Source: Epiperipatus broadwayi (taxonomy: Eukaryota > Onychophora > Udeonychophora > Euonychophora > Peripatidae). Taken from it: 64,000 bases of DNA. The notes below the pieces were generated by a model that did no database searches, was not told the DNA's origin, and saw only the letters and a list, made by a program, of their open reading frames with translations. The translations under genes were made by a program, and so were the position numbers. This document shows, in pieces, positions 22,895 through 34,693 of this stretch. Location of the stretch: assembly GCA_028023455.1 (NCBI GenBank), contig JAQFVV010012446.1:2604001-2668000 (forward strand), read 5' to 3'. Each line of letters starts with the position of its first letter. The first letter of the stretch is position 1.

Positions 22895-22936
22895 CCAACT
22901 GATGATTGCTGGTTTAGCATGAAATATGTATAGTGG
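22895..22936 (+). ncRNA. Hammerhead ribozyme, type I (family B)
   Basis: CCAA, CTGATGA, TTGC/GCAT, GAAA, TATGTATA, GTGG. The core is intact, but the first pair of stem I is lost (G opposite A), so cleavage may be impaired. Confidence 0.66.
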
Positions 22937-23102
22937 TGATTATTTATCTTTTCAACATATATGTGTTCAAGTATTTCAGTGTTATGAGATAGTGTGGAGA
23001 GTGGTGGGTCGTGTGTGTGAAAGTCTGTACTCATATGCCCTATATATTACATATATAGACACAGGTATGTAATAAGCCTGTGTGTTTAAGTTATCTCAAA
23101 GT

Positions 23103-24590
23103 CAGAATAATTACGATTGCTCAATTATGTTGCAGCAGTGCCAATCCCAAAGTACCACTTGTGTTATAGTATAGCATATTTCAATATGTTTAACATTAAA
23201 TGTTTTTGATAGCCATTACGTACTAATTTTTTTAAAGCCAGATGACTATTATTAGGAATACATTTATACATACCATAAACAATAAAAAGCATAATAGAAA
23301 AAGTAGTGTTCAGAAAATTTTTGAGATTGCCATAGAAACAAGTAAGATAATGCCTTCGCACAAATAGTATGATTAAAGTTAACTCATTTGAGTCATAAAG
23401 TGAGGCAAGTGGTTGATTTCCCTATGTATCACTTTATGCACCAAATTGGAACAGCGTTAAAATGCTATTGCTATATCTAGCTGTTAGAGAATGCACTTCC
23501 ATGAGTGCAAATATATATATAACACACTTCCACATGTGTGTTAATAATGACTAATGGTTAATTTTAAAGTAAACTTTAATTATACGATCCCTTAAATGTT
23601 TAGTTATTTACACATATGTATAATTATTACATCAATGGCCCGAAGGCATAATAATAAAGATCAATACGACCTTTAAAAAATCCTAGCTGACTCTTGTCAT
23701 GTTCGAAGGCCAGTTCTCTGCACTTGAAGTCACTGTGGAAAAGGAAGCATTCTGCTCAAATATATATCCATCTACACAGATGGATTCCATCGCTTCGTAT
23801 TGAAATAGTTCATTGTTTTCAAATCCCAGAAATGATTGGCTGGTCCTCTGCACATCATCTCAGGTGATTATTTCCGTATGCATCATACAGGCAATTAAAC
23901 ATCATCTTTGCCTTTAATTAAATGGTAATTTTTGTAGATTGTTGTTATCTAAAAAGAATTCATTCGTATTCCTTTTAATTGTTTCATTTGCTTAATGACA
24001 TTTCTACTGCACTAATTAGATCATTGTTTACTTTTAGAATTTAATCTTTTTTACCTAATTTCTACTTAAAAAGAATATATCTTTAAAAGTTCTTAAATAT
24101 TTTTACTTGTAACTTTTTCTGTCTAAAGTTTCTACATGTATATATGTGTAAGCGTGAGAATATAAACATACACATACATAACAGGTATTATATTCGAACA
24201 TATATATATATTCTATTACATATAGAATGCCCATATTTCGTCAGGGCCTAACCAGAACACAACAACAATAAAAAATTCATTGCAGATTATTCTATATTTC
24301 AGGATGAAATTAAAAAGTCACAAAACACACACATATAAACACATTTACACTACAACAATATACTCAAATATAAACAAAAGCAAAGGATAATTGTTTGGAT
24401 ACATATATTATCTATCAAAACCAAATGACAAATTGAAATCACTTATTACTAACGTATGAAAATAATAAGATGCTACTTCCATTTTGGGAAAATTACTGAT
24501 TAACCAATCAAAAAATTAATTATGAAATATTATATGAATAAATATTAATTTGAAATAAAGTTAAAATAATAAAAAAAAGTAGTTAAGAAA
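23103..24590. other. A+T-rich stretch with one coding-like patch
   Basis: 23687-23803 is less A+T-rich and open for 38 codons to TGA after an AG (reads LTLVMFEGQFSALEVTVEKE...). Splice signals are weak and no match is recognised. The rest is featureless. Confidence 0.3.
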
Positions 24591-24712
24591 ACTGGGACAA
24601 ATAATTGCTCTGAAAGAATATGTCGGGACAAAAGAGATAAAACGGGACAAATCCAGGAAAACTGGAACAAATCTAGGAAAACCGGAACAAATCCGGGAAA
24701 ACAGGATATATG
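24591..24712. repeat. 20-bp tandem repeat, GGGACAAAT/AAAAC type
   Basis: Units of about 20 bp (GGAAAACTGGAACAAATCTA) run three to four times between 24649 and 24712, with looser copies upstream from 24591, ending before ATATGGACACCCTC. Probably the end of a decayed DNA element. Confidence 0.6.
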
Positions 24713-26084
24713 GACACCCTCATTTACATCCATTGGTTTGTTCAATAGATCATTTTAAAAAAGCTTTTTAAATGATTTTATCTCGAGTGCCAAAATGGCC
24801 AAGCCCTGTGAGACGATCCCATTTTGTCCAAAATTAATCAGATTCTTTACAAATATTTTACTTATTGCATATATATATAAGCATACACATCAATAGAAAA
24901 TTTAATGCTAAAGAATTAATTATTACAGAATTAAAATTTTAAATGCCTCTCCACCAGCATTCTAGAGAATTTAAATGGCATTAAATTTTACTTAATAACA
25001 TATTCTTATCATAAGATTACATTGTAATTTTAAAAATATTCCTAACTTTATCTAAATAACATGTTCTATTCAGATAAGAGTTAAATTTTCAATTAAATAC
25101 AAATTGCAGTTTTAATTGATAATTTTAAATATCGTAATGAACATTCTACATCTATAATTGCATTTTATTTTTACAAAAAAAAAAATCCTGTCTTTACATA
25201 AAAGTTCTTTAATAATCATTATGCAATATTTTTCCTCTTCTAGTGGTTTTAATCATCTATTAAATAAGATAGAGAGGAAACTAGAAGAGAGCTTTTTGAA
25301 AAATTACATCAGTAGTTGGCTGTTATCTCCGCCATCTGTTGAGTAATAAAATAAGTTAAAATGAAATTTAATCAGATTAAAATCCACTTTTTTAAATATC
25401 AAAGATTATGTAAGATTAAAATTTTTACATTTGAATGACAATTGAAAAATATAAAGATTATTTTTAAAATGCAAATCTATTGTAAATGACACAACATGTG
25501 TGAACTTTTTTTTTAATCAAATAATTTAGAAAATTAAAGATATTTGATAAAAGTTGCGAAATGCGTACGTTATGTAAATCAAACGTTTTGATTTTTTAAA
25601 TATCTAATTAATATAAATGATATCTAATGACAAATAGATGAATTAAATAACAAGTCGATACTGTAGAGAGGTTTTATTTTGAATTAATCATTTAGTTTTG
25701 CTGTTATGTTGATTTTTTAAGTTTCCAAAGTTTCTTAAATCATTATAAAGTTCTAAAATCGTATAAATATGATTTGAGAGATCACATTTGAAAGTTATCT
25801 AGTAAAAATTATTATTTTTTAAAAAATAAAAAATCATTCAAATTATTCAGAGTATAGGGTGTGTGGGTATAGACTTAAAACAAAGCTTGGAAAAGGCAAT
25901 AGAACCATATCAGAATAAAAAAATACAGATTTAGTGAATGTTACAGATGATTTAAGATACTGAAGACAACATTTTAAAAGCATTCCAATGGACAAAGTGA
26001 AGACATAAAGCTTTTTCTTTTTCTCACAAAAATGTTTAAAATATAAACAATTCCCCTTTGCGCAATTTTGGAATTGAACTACTA
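24713..26084. other. A+T-rich non-coding stretch
   Basis: No gene or repeat was recognised. A minus-strand open frame at 25843-26103 runs into family A and has no domain. Confidence 0.4.
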
Positions 26085-26770
26085 AACATCGCATCATCAC
26101 CATTCTTTTTGATTACACAAGCTATTTATAACACATGGGTAAAACTCTCCATACAGTAGCGCCACTCAGTTGCACTAGATCCTAAGATCTAAATGCAGTG
26201 CTCTCAGATCCAAGGCTCCTCACTGATAAAAGCCACAAGCTAGAAACTAGTCTGGGATATTGGATAAGTAGACACTAGATAGGGATTTTATGCAAAAATC
26301 TTCCTGCATCCATTGATTACTCTGGTTTACACTGAGGGATGAGAGTTTTGCCTTTATATAAACAGCTTGTGTAAGCATAAAGAATGGTGATCATGTGATG
26401 TTTAGTCATTTAATACCAATCCTGCCCAATAGGATTATGATGACTATAGGTATTAAAGCACCGGACACCAAAATGTATGGATGCGAACTGAGTTCAGATC
26501 TATATCATCATAAAAGCTAATGAGCTCGAATTGAATACATTATTGTGTTTTCACTTTGAACTCAAAGCTTTATAGTTAGCTAATAAGGTAAAGGAAGGCT
26601 GATAGGTGCAGTGCTCTCAGATTCAAGACTCCTCACTGATGAAAGCCGCAAGCTAAAAACCAGTTTGGGAATAATGGATGAGTAGGCACTACATAGGGAT
26701 TTTATGCAAAAACCTTCTTGCATTCATTGGTTAGTCTGGCTTACACTAGGTGGCATTACTATATGGTTGT
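26085..26770 (+). repeat. Two family A elements in tandem, decayed ribozymes
   Basis: The first copy begins ACTAAACATCGCATCATCACC and runs to GGTGATCATGTGATG (about 26395). The second continues through the GAACTGAGTTCAG block to about 26765. The ribozyme at 26217-26257 has CTGATAA (G8 lost); the one at 26629-26674 has GAAA changed to AAAA and GTC to GTT. The head-to-tail order may reflect dimeric insertion or repeated insertion. Confidence 0.7.
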
Positions 26771-27839
26771 ATATTGTCAACGGATAAGGGGGATTTACAT
26801 GTGAAGGTCATGGAGTTGACAAAGATTATGCTGTGGAAATAGGATGGAGCAGATTATGGGAAAACTTAGGGTGGAGAATGGAAAGGGAAGGTAAAGTGGC
26901 TAACAGGTTTCTCTGGGCATAGCTGTTGAGAGATTCCTGACTCCGTATAAGGAGAAGTCACAGTGCATCACATCATGTCATCTTATATTATTAAGCAATT
27001 AAACATTTTTAAAGTTGCCTTAAGAAAAGATTCTTTAACAATAATTTCTTTATACTTTCTGAGCATGCTTTCAGCCATTAAAGCCAGAATCAAAGCACTT
27101 GTGAATGGGAGGATGGGTTATAGTATTTAAATTGCAAACCAATTATTTAAATTACTAATTTAATATTCCAGATTTTAGATAGTTGAATGCCATTCTTTCT
27201 TGCTGATTGCATGGAGATTGTTAGAAATAAGCCACATCTTTTATCTTTCTCTTTCTGTTGTCACATTCAGAACATGTGTTGATCTTTATTGGGTGAAAAG
27301 TGTGGTCAAATCCTTGCTCATGCTCTAAAAAGACCGATTTATTTTTGGGAACTTTTTTTTTCATGTTTGTATGTGTACTAGTGTTGTGCAATTCTAGTGG
27401 TAATATTTGTGCATGCAAGAATCTCCGTAGTATACCACACTACAAGAGGCATTACTTCATCTTAATTTATATACTATTTGGGGGTTTGATCCTGTGTCAA
27501 TATATCCTTTGTATTGTTTAATAATCTATTTAAATTAGATGAGTTCTCAAAGTAATGTTGGGTTACGACATATTTTTTTTCCATTTTCTGTGACAGCGTT
27601 GGTATATAAGGCAGACTTATCCAAGTATCTGTGTACTGTAAAGATATGTTTTATTTTAAGTTTTTGATTGTAGCAATTAATATAATGTAATTATAACCTA
27701 TATTATATAAATCCTTAACATATGCATCAGTATAAGCTTTTCATAATATAATATACCATATACTCTACAATTTTATTAGCTTTTCAGTATGTCTCACACT
27801 TGTAACGGTTTAAGTTTCTGTTGAGGAAGGCTTAAACCT
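26771..27839. other. Unique-looking stretch, partly G-rich
   Basis: 26770-26960 is purine-rich (GGATGGAGC, GGGTGGAGAATGG) and unlike the surroundings, but holds no convincing exon. The remainder is A+T-rich. Open frames near 27221-27521 lack support. Confidence 0.35.
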
Positions 27840-29126
27840 GGCTAATTTGTGTTCTTTGTGTAAGAGATTGACGGTAATTGCCCCCAGAATTTTTAAGGTC
27901 TTGCTGAACATTTTGTAATACAAATATCTATCATTTCACTAAACCCAAGAGTCTAAAAGATTGAGATTATTAAGAGGTATTTTCAAGTTCAGTAATCCAT
28001 TATAATGATGTTTTTTATGCTACGTCTTCATTTATATCATTAATTCATTCTTCCAGTGCACATATCAATATGTCATCCACATACCATTTGTAAATTAAAT
28101 TAAATTTGTTAACAAAGTATCCAGGAATAACTGTCTCTTTGAACTTGGTTAATATAATGCTGCAAATAATGCCACTGATATTCAAACCCATGGACCAGCC
28201 ATTGACCAACTTGAAGTATTTGAGTGTGATAATACCATTATCAATCCATTTTAATATGATAATGATGAGTTCACCCTTGTTGGGATTATATTCTATTCTA
28301 GCCTTTCATGAATTAGATTGATTGTTTACATGGTACAAACCCATATAGCAGTTATATCTATAGAAGTGAATTTGTAAATATAGTTTATTTTATATGTGTT
28401 CATATATTGAACAAGTTTGAAGGAGGACTAGATTGTATATTTTCCAAAATCTAGATGCACTTTAAGCCACTCAGCAATAGTTTTAGTGGATTTGTAATAA
28501 TAAGACACTCAAAAATCGATCATCAGGCACAGGAGATAATTTGTTTTGTGTAATTTTATATTAGCAAATAACTGTGAGGAATCACTGCAGTCAGATACAT
28601 ATTTAAATATTCCAGTCTATCAAGTGCCTTACCACAATGCCTGCTTAGTATTGATGTAATAAATCTGTCATTCATAGACTTCTTAATACATTTATATACC
28701 CTCAAACTTTAACATACGAATTTGAATGGGGGCTTTTTCAATGTAGTCATTATTTATTAAGATAAATCTATTTCCTTTATCTTCTTTAAGATAAATGATA
28801 TTATTGTTTTACATATACCTTTTGGCATCTTCTATCTTCTTGGCCCCACAATCTGTCCGATGATAATTTCCTTCCGAGAGTTATCCTTATATTTCACTTC
28901 AATATCTGCAATTACCTCAAGGTGTGGATTTTTCCAAACATCTCTAACAAATTTTGAGCCATATCCAAGCATAGTCTCTCAGTTCCGATTCACAGTTGGC
29001 TATCTTTGAGATTGACCAGGCTTTCTTACATGCTATTCTCTTTCTTAGGGCAACATTCAAAAATGGCGGTATATATCTATTACAAATAGCATAAGAAGAG
29101 AAGAAAAAACTGTGATGATTAAACAT
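27840..29126 (-). pseudogene. Penelope-like element reverse transcriptase, decayed
   Basis: Minus-strand translation gives pieces in the order expected for a Penelope-like RT: DKGNRFILINNDYI (about 28738-28790; the N-terminal DKG block), IKLHKT (about 28545), a SMGLNISGII palm piece and the catalytic YVDD (28072-28083). Stops and frameshifts separate the pieces, so it is dead. It is the only RT here with its active-site motif preserved. No GIY-YIG domain follows at the low-coordinate side. Pieces of that domain occur separately at 30486 and 38780. Confidence 0.75.
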
Positions 29127-29239
29127 TAGATAAGCATGATAGTATCCTGATAACAGTTTGTTTTATTTTCCATTCATTTTTGTTGAATCAATTATTTATT
29201 AATTATATTGAAATACTGTAGTAATCATAATTTAATCTT

Positions 29240-30110
29240 CTGTTTACATAAATATGGGTAAAATCACTTACACCTATCCACCCACCTTTCAAAAGAATTT
29301 TACATATCATTATCATTTTTACCCATTACTAACTTACTTCAGGATGAAGTTCTCTCCAAGTTTAATTCAGTTTTTCTCATTCTTAGTCCCTCTTCACATC
29401 ATTTCTCATCAATACATTTCGCTTGCCTCTCTATACTTGGTTTACCACACTGTACTTTACATTTCCTACTATGAAGTGAATAAATTTCCAAATTCATTAA
29501 GTCTGGTGAAGCATATCTATTAAAAACCTTTCTTTTCAAACATGTAGGCATATTTCTTTTTAATATTAAGTTATTTCTAACAAAAAGATTCCATTAAAAT
29601 TTAAATCTACGATTAATTTCATTCACTATCTTTCCATCCATTCTTGCTAGCTTCTTCAGATTTATGATAATCGATCGTTGATTTTCTTACTTTTATCTGA
29701 TAATTCTTGCAACATTTTCCGAAGCTCGGAAGCAATTGCAAAAACAATTATCTCATCTATAAAATCTAGATGACTTGTGAATTTCTATTTATTTTTGCTT
29801 CTTTAGTTTCCAATTTTAATCCACGAATTATTTCTCACAAAACTGCTATAAAAAGTTTTGGAGATGTAGAATCACCATATCATATATCCTTCTCAATGTT
29901 AACCTTCTGACTTAACACCATGCAATCTTATCATAGCTGTTGCATTTTGGTATATATTCTTCCGAATATAGTGATATCCCAAGTCTATATTTTGATGGTA
30001 CAAAGTTTTACAATAACAATTTTTCTATTCCTTCGTCCTCTTTTGAGATATCAATAATAATTCTAACTTTGCAATATTTCATCTTTTTAGCATTTTAGAA
30101 GACGTACTAA
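29240..30110 (-). pseudogene. RTE-like LINE reverse transcriptase, decayed
   Basis: Minus-strand frames give LFIAVL/FRGLKLE-like pieces (about 29800-29870), then LDFIDEIIVFAIASELRKML and QELSDKSKKI (about 29680-29770). These line up with the RT palm pattern L-FADDIVL-A-S--EL--ML--L---S. The catalytic FADD reads FIDE here (29752-29763), so the enzyme is dead. Multiple stops. The plus-strand frame at 29254-29523 is a shadow. Confidence 0.6.
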
Positions 30111-30238
30111 GTGTAGAGTACTAATTGTAGAAGATATTTTGCTTTTTATTCTTTATTATTATATGTTTCTTTGTAGAATTCTTCCACACATTTCATGATA
30201 TCTGTCTGAAGGTTTGTAATGATGGTATATTATAAAAA

Positions 30239-30872
30239 GTGATATGTTGGCCTATTTCCATCATTTATGAGTAAATGTTGATGTATGCCTATAAGCACAG
30301 TGACAATATTCGCTTAGAAGTTTTTCCGCACATTTAGATCCTTGAATATTGAATTTAAGACAAACGCTCCACTAACTGAGCTATTCTCTCAAAGGCAACA
30401 TATAGTAGAAATTTGATATATTTATATGAGGGTTCAAATCCTCCTGAATCCTTCAATTTTTTTTAATGAGGCTAATTAGTTTTATTTATTTTTTCCTAAG
30501 AGCAAGATTAATTAGAAGCTTCCATACATTGTGTATTACCATACTGGGTTGACTTATATAATTATTTACCATTGCCATATGAGCAGCTTCCTTGAATTTT
30601 CTTCTATGCATTTTTTCCTCTTTATCCAATATTTTTGCATTTTCCCAATTAAACATATGGTCATTAGTACATACATGATCTGCTATGGTAAACACATCTG
30701 TTTTTTCTCTTTTAACCATTAGTTTGTGCTCTTTCAATTGCTATTTGTGTGTTATTACTAACAAGTTGTTTGTATTTGGAAAGTTTAAATAAAGTTTACA
30801 ATTTTCTATACATTAAAGTTTACAATTTTCTTTGCATTCAACATTCACTCATAAATAATGGAAACATATCAC
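30239..30872 (-). mobile_element. tRNA-headed element with inverted ends, second copy
   Basis: Ends GATATGTT...CCATCATTTATGAG (from 30239) and its inverted partner (to 30872) match those of 20504-20834. Inside lie a reversed tRNA-like head (about 30318-30405), GGTTCAAATCC (about 30426), a fragment of a Penelope-like endonuclease (30486-30737) and a 30-bp tandem repeat (AAAGTTTACAATTTTCT, about 30793-30835). Confidence 0.6.
30486..30737 (-). pseudogene. GIY-YIG endonuclease C-terminal part of a Penelope-like element
   Basis: An 83-codon open frame reads FTIADHVCTNDHMFNWENAK then ILDKEEKMHRRKFKEA. The spacing A--H-----H---W----ILD-E-----R--KEA is the C-terminal half of retroelement-type GIY-YIG domains, with the conserved Glu in DKEE. 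The GIY and YIG motifs are absent, so only part of the domain is left. It sits inside a tRNA-headed element and could be part of that element's larger ancestor or an older insertion. Confidence 0.65.
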
Positions 30873-31347
30873 ATCTTATTTCATGACATCATCTCTTTTG
30901 CTGAAATAACTTTTCTTCTAATATTAAGACACTGTTCTATACTTATGTGTTGTTTGTTCTATACTTATATGTTGTTTGTTTTCTTTTATAGCTTTCTTTG
31001 CCAATTCACAGTTATATATTTTTTATATCATTATTAAGTCTTTTTTATTCCATTTTGTAGAACTTCAGATGTTCAATTGTTTCAACAGGTTATTTTTTAA
31101 TATTTTTATACTCTTTATTTTCTTCATTGAATAACTTTGATACCTTTTTGAAGCAGATATCTTTTTTGCGATTGTTAGAAGGATATCAGTTTACTTCTTA
31201 TTGACGTCATCGGTCAAGTCTGGACTGCCTTCAAGGTCTGTCCAGTATTTTAAAATAGTGAGCATGTTGTAATTTCATGTTGTATTTTAAATGTGTTGTA
31301 ATGTTTCTGAAATTAAAAATATCATTTGTCAATACTATCTTTCTTAA

Positions 31348-31654
31348 ACCATATAGATCACATGTTCGTCATTCTTTATGCTTACCCGAGCTGTTTTCAC
31401 AGAGGCAAAACTCTCAAAGTTTTACAGTTAGCAACAAAAGTAGAAGGTGGCTGCTGGAGGATTGCATTAGATCATAAGATCTAGGTGCAGTGCTCTCATA
31501 TCCAAGGCTCCTCACTGATGAAAGCCATAAGTTAGAAACTAAGCCCGGGGATATTAGATGAGTAAGCACTAGATAGGTATTTTATGCACAACCCTTCCTT
31601 CATTCATTGATTACTCTGGCTTGCACTGAGTGGTGATATTGTATAAAGAGTTTG
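31348..31654 (+). mobile_element. Family A element (307 bp) with 15-bp direct repeats
   Basis: Flanked by perfect TACTATCTTTCTTAA at 31333-31347 and 31655-31669. It starts ACCATATAGATCACATG, like the family A end. The ribozyme at 31508-31551 keeps CTGATGA and GAAA, but the GTC cleavage site reads GCC and is lost. Confidence 0.8.
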
Positions 31655-31669
31655 TACTATCTTTCTTAA

Positions 31670-32560
31670 TAGTTTGTGACATTAGTTTTGCATTAACATG
31701 TATTTTATTCATTATTAATTGATGATCATTTTCTATATTGAATCAATAAGAACATTAAAATCTTGAAGTATACATTTCCTGTTAATCAAGTTTAGAGAAT
31801 TCCCTCAAATGGCTTTTTTGTCAAAGAAAGAATCCATACTATACAGTTTTCCTTTTTCTGCAAACTCCATACATCTGTGTCCTCTTTCAATTCTGCCAAC
31901 ATAACCAAATTTACTCGCAGCACTTTTATTTTTCAATTCTTTTCCAATTCTGTCATTAAATTCTACAATACTGATGCTGTGATCAAAAGGGTTTTATATG
32001 TCTACATAAAAATCCTTTATTTTTTCATCACAATGAGAATTTGTTGAGGCATAAACCTGAATCATCTGCAATTGGTATCTTCCATTAAATTGAATAACTA
32101 ATCAAACTATTCTGTTTGATATATGATCAATCTCCACAATGATATTCTTTCATTTTTTTATCCGTAATAAATTTCATTCCACATGTGTTTCTAATATTTG
32201 GGCTTTTACGCACCTCTACTTTTCAAATCAACTGAACTTTCACTTTATCTTCTGACTTCACAAAGTCCAACAATATCCCATTTAATATTAGACATTTCTT
32301 CCTCCAGTTTCATGAAACTTCTTTCATGAAAATGATGTTTTTGTAGACCCTTAAATATCAGATGGTAGCCTGGGGACCATAATCTGGGGATTACTAGCAC
32401 TGCCTTCAGCTTCAATCACTGTCTTGGCTGATGACTTTAAATCTCCTGAAAATAATAGCCATAATTTAGTTTTGTCTATCATGATTATAAATATTTTTAA
32501 AAAAAGATCATTCACATCCACATTCATCCTGTCAGCAAGAAAACCCAATTGACAAATCAT
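31670..32560 (-). pseudogene. RTE-like LINE endonuclease domain, decayed
   Basis: Minus-strand pieces read NGRYQLQMIQVYASTNSHCD (about 32020-32090), then FNDRIGKEL and VGRIERGHRCMEFAEKGKL (about 31850-31960). These follow the order of apurinic-type endonucleases of RTE elements (IQVYAPT---D, then GDFN---G, G-G--N-RG--L--FA). Stops interrupt it. It probably belongs with the RT remnant at 29240-30110, split by later insertions. Confidence 0.6.
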
Positions 32561-32869
32561 TTAAGAACTATCTGGCAATTATGAAGACTAAGGTGTTTCT
32601 TGGTAATTCCAGAAAACTCATCACACTGGCCAATGCATATTGGTAAGCAATTCAACTACATTTGTTTACTATATGGCTAATCATATCATAATAATAGCTG
32701 TAACAACAAGAATTTATGGAATGTATGTTAATAATTGAAATGAGCAAAAAGTTCACACTTTGTGGCTAATTATTCCAATGTATAAATATATGAAATGCAC
32801 GAACACACACAGCTGAAAATAAAGAAATCTTAATACTGTAGATTGAATATATATATATCCAAGTATGTA

Positions 32870-32910
32870 GCTAAGCATTTTCGAGGGTCGAGGTCCTCAT
32901 ATTCATAGCC
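32870..32910 (-). ncRNA. Putative structured RNA module (D/E/F type)
   Basis: Minus strand: GGCTATGAATATG, hairpin AGG/CCT, then CGAAAATGCTTAGC. It shares frame sequence and layout with 46439-46480 and 47974-48016, whose hairpins differ in sequence but still pair. Possibly a divergent hammerhead; function unknown. Confidence 0.4.
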
Positions 32911-33105
32911 ATCTTGTAAATAAATAGGTTGGTTAAAAGCGACACGATCTTAAGAGAAAAATAAGAAAGCTTACTTTATCGCTAAAGATAACAACTCTAT
33001 AAACAGAAAAGACTCTTGTTATAAGTTCTTCAGAAAATGGAATACATAACTACCTCATTTACATAAATTTGCATCGCTCTTAACCAACCTATTTATTTAC
33101 AAGAT

Positions 33106-33145
33106 GGCTTTGAATATGAGGACCTTGACCCTCGAAAATGCTTAG
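33106..33145 (+). ncRNA. Putative structured RNA module (D/E/F type), second arm
   Basis: Inverted partner of 32870-32910 (GGCTTTGAATATG ... CGAAAATGCTTAG). The closing arm is slightly degraded at both ends. Confidence 0.35.
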
Positions 33146-33414
33146 ATACATACTTGGATATATATATTTAGTTTATATCAATCTATAGTATTAAGATTTC
33201 TTTATCTTCAGCTTTGTGTATTTGTGAGTTTAAGTGCATTTTATATATTTATACATTGGAATGTATTTAGAAATTTGTCCTCCTCTATTTTTTTAAGGTC
33301 TCAAAGAGTAATCAAAGTGTTTCTTCCCAGTTAACTACAAACTCCCTTCTTTATCCATATATATATATATAATATTTACATATATGTATATTGTCTATAC
33401 TAAACAATGTATTT

Positions 33415-33510
33415 AAAAGAGACTTGAACTCAGACTTTCAAACACCCCACAGTCATCCAATCCATTTCATAGACCTAATATACATGTCCACATACATGTG
33501 AAAAAAATAA
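33415..33510. repeat. Family B end fragment
   Basis: GACTTGAACTCAGACTTTC through ACATACATGTG matches the outer part of B elements. No ribozyme part remains. Confidence 0.6.
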
Positions 33511-33638
33511 TATAATTTGAGCAGTGATTATATATATATATATGACAATAGATGGCGTTCTACCAAAAACACCATCAAGCGTATGTTTGTTTACATAAAC
33601 GTCAGAGCAAGCATTCACTATCTCTAACTTTAGTTCCA

Positions 33639-33682
33639 CCTTCAGATCATGATTTCAAGCTATTTGCTATCATCAGTGAAGG
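33639..33682 (-). ncRNA. Hammerhead ribozyme, type I (family G)
   Basis: Minus strand: CCTTCA, CTGATGA, stem II TAGC/GCTT (three pairs) with loop AAATA, GAAA, TCATGATC (stem III ATC/GAT around AT; triplet ATC), TGAAGG. Stem I pairs perfectly over six bases. Core intact. Confidence 0.8.
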
Positions 33683-34038
33683 ACAGGAATAAGAAACTAG
33701 ATCTAAACACAAACTCTGAGCGTTTATGAAACAGTTTCTATTCAGCTTGCAAGCATGAATCTTTTAGACACGTAATGTCTTCAAACTCAGCATAGCAAGC
33801 CAGATAGCTATATGGGTCTGATGTCAGTTCAGCATCACCACATAGTAGAAGCCTCTGCAATATATATCATTGCAAGAAAGACCTCAAAGGTACATTTATG
33901 AAAAACAAAAAGCAAGTTAAAACTTGCTAATGCTTGTATTTATGACAATAGATAGCGTTCTACCAAAAACACCGTCAAGCGTATGTTTGTTTACATAAAC
34001 GTCAGAGCAAGCATTCACTATCTCTAACTTTAGTTCCA

Positions 34039-34082
34039 CCTTCAGATCATGGTTTCAAACTATTTGCTATCATCAGTGAAGG
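34039..34082 (-). ncRNA. Hammerhead ribozyme, type I (family G)
   Basis: Same as 33639-33682, except stem II reads TAGC/GTTT and stem III has one mismatch (CCATGATC). Core and stem I intact. Confidence 0.7.
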
Positions 34083-34649
34083 ACAGGAATAAGAAACTAG
34101 ATCTAAACACAAACTCTGAGCTTTTATGAAATAGTTTCTATTCAGCTTGCAAGCGTGAATCTTTTAGACACGTAATGTCTTCAAACTCAGCATAGCAAGC
34201 CAGATAGCTATATGGGTCTGATATCAGTTCAGCATTGCCACATAGTAGAAGCCTCTGCAATATATAGCAAATAGCTTGAAATCATGATCTGAAGGTGGAA
34301 CTAAAGTTAGAGATAGTGAATGCTTGCTCTGACATTTATGTAAACAAACATACGCTTGACGGTGTTTTTGGTAGAATGCCATCTATTGTCATAAAAACAA
34401 GCATTAGCAAATTTTAACTTGCTTTTTGTTTTTCATAAATGTACCTTTGAGGTCTTTCTTGCAATGATATATATTGCAGAGGCTTCTATGTGGTGATGCT
34501 GAACTGATATCAGACCCATATAGCTATCTGGCTTGCTATGCTGAGTTTGAAGACATTACGTGTCTAAAAGATTCACGCTTGCAAGCTGAATAGAAACTGT
34601 ATTCATAAATGCTCAGAGTTCGTGTTTAGATCTAGTTTCTTATTCCTGT

Positions 34650-34693
34650 CCTTCACTGACGATAGCAAATAGCTTGAAATCATGATCTGAAGG
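34650..34693 (+). ncRNA. Hammerhead ribozyme, type I (family G)
   Basis: CCTTCA, CTGACGA (N7 is C, allowed), TAGC/GCTT, GAAA, TCATGATC, TGAAGG. Predicted cleavage is between 34687 and 34688. Core and stems intact. Confidence 0.8.

Larger units (their letters stand above)
22139..23093. mobile_element. Family B composite with three hammerheads
   Basis: About 22150-22335 and 22385-22575 are near-identical inverted arms. A further B unit follows (about 22850-23060), and GACACAGGTAT...AAGCCTGTGTG occurs twice (22577, 23058). TCTCAAAGT flanks the whole (22130-22138, 23094-23102), a possible 9-bp duplication. Intact hammerheads lie at 22259 (minus), 22420 (plus) and 22895 (plus). Confidence 0.75.
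32762..33260. mobile_element. Family D foldback, about 500 bp
   Basis: Inverted arms of about 175 bp (about 32765-32940 and 33065-33260) share CAATGTATAAATATATGAAA, AATCTTAATACT and TAAATAAATAGGTTGGTTAA. Each arm carries the structured module described separately (32870-32910 minus; 33106-33145 plus). The centre of about 120 bases is non-coding. Confidence 0.8.

Noticed and set aside
23687-23803. Possible terminal exon of 38 codons
   Set aside because: The acceptor has no real pyrimidine tract and there is no link to another exon.
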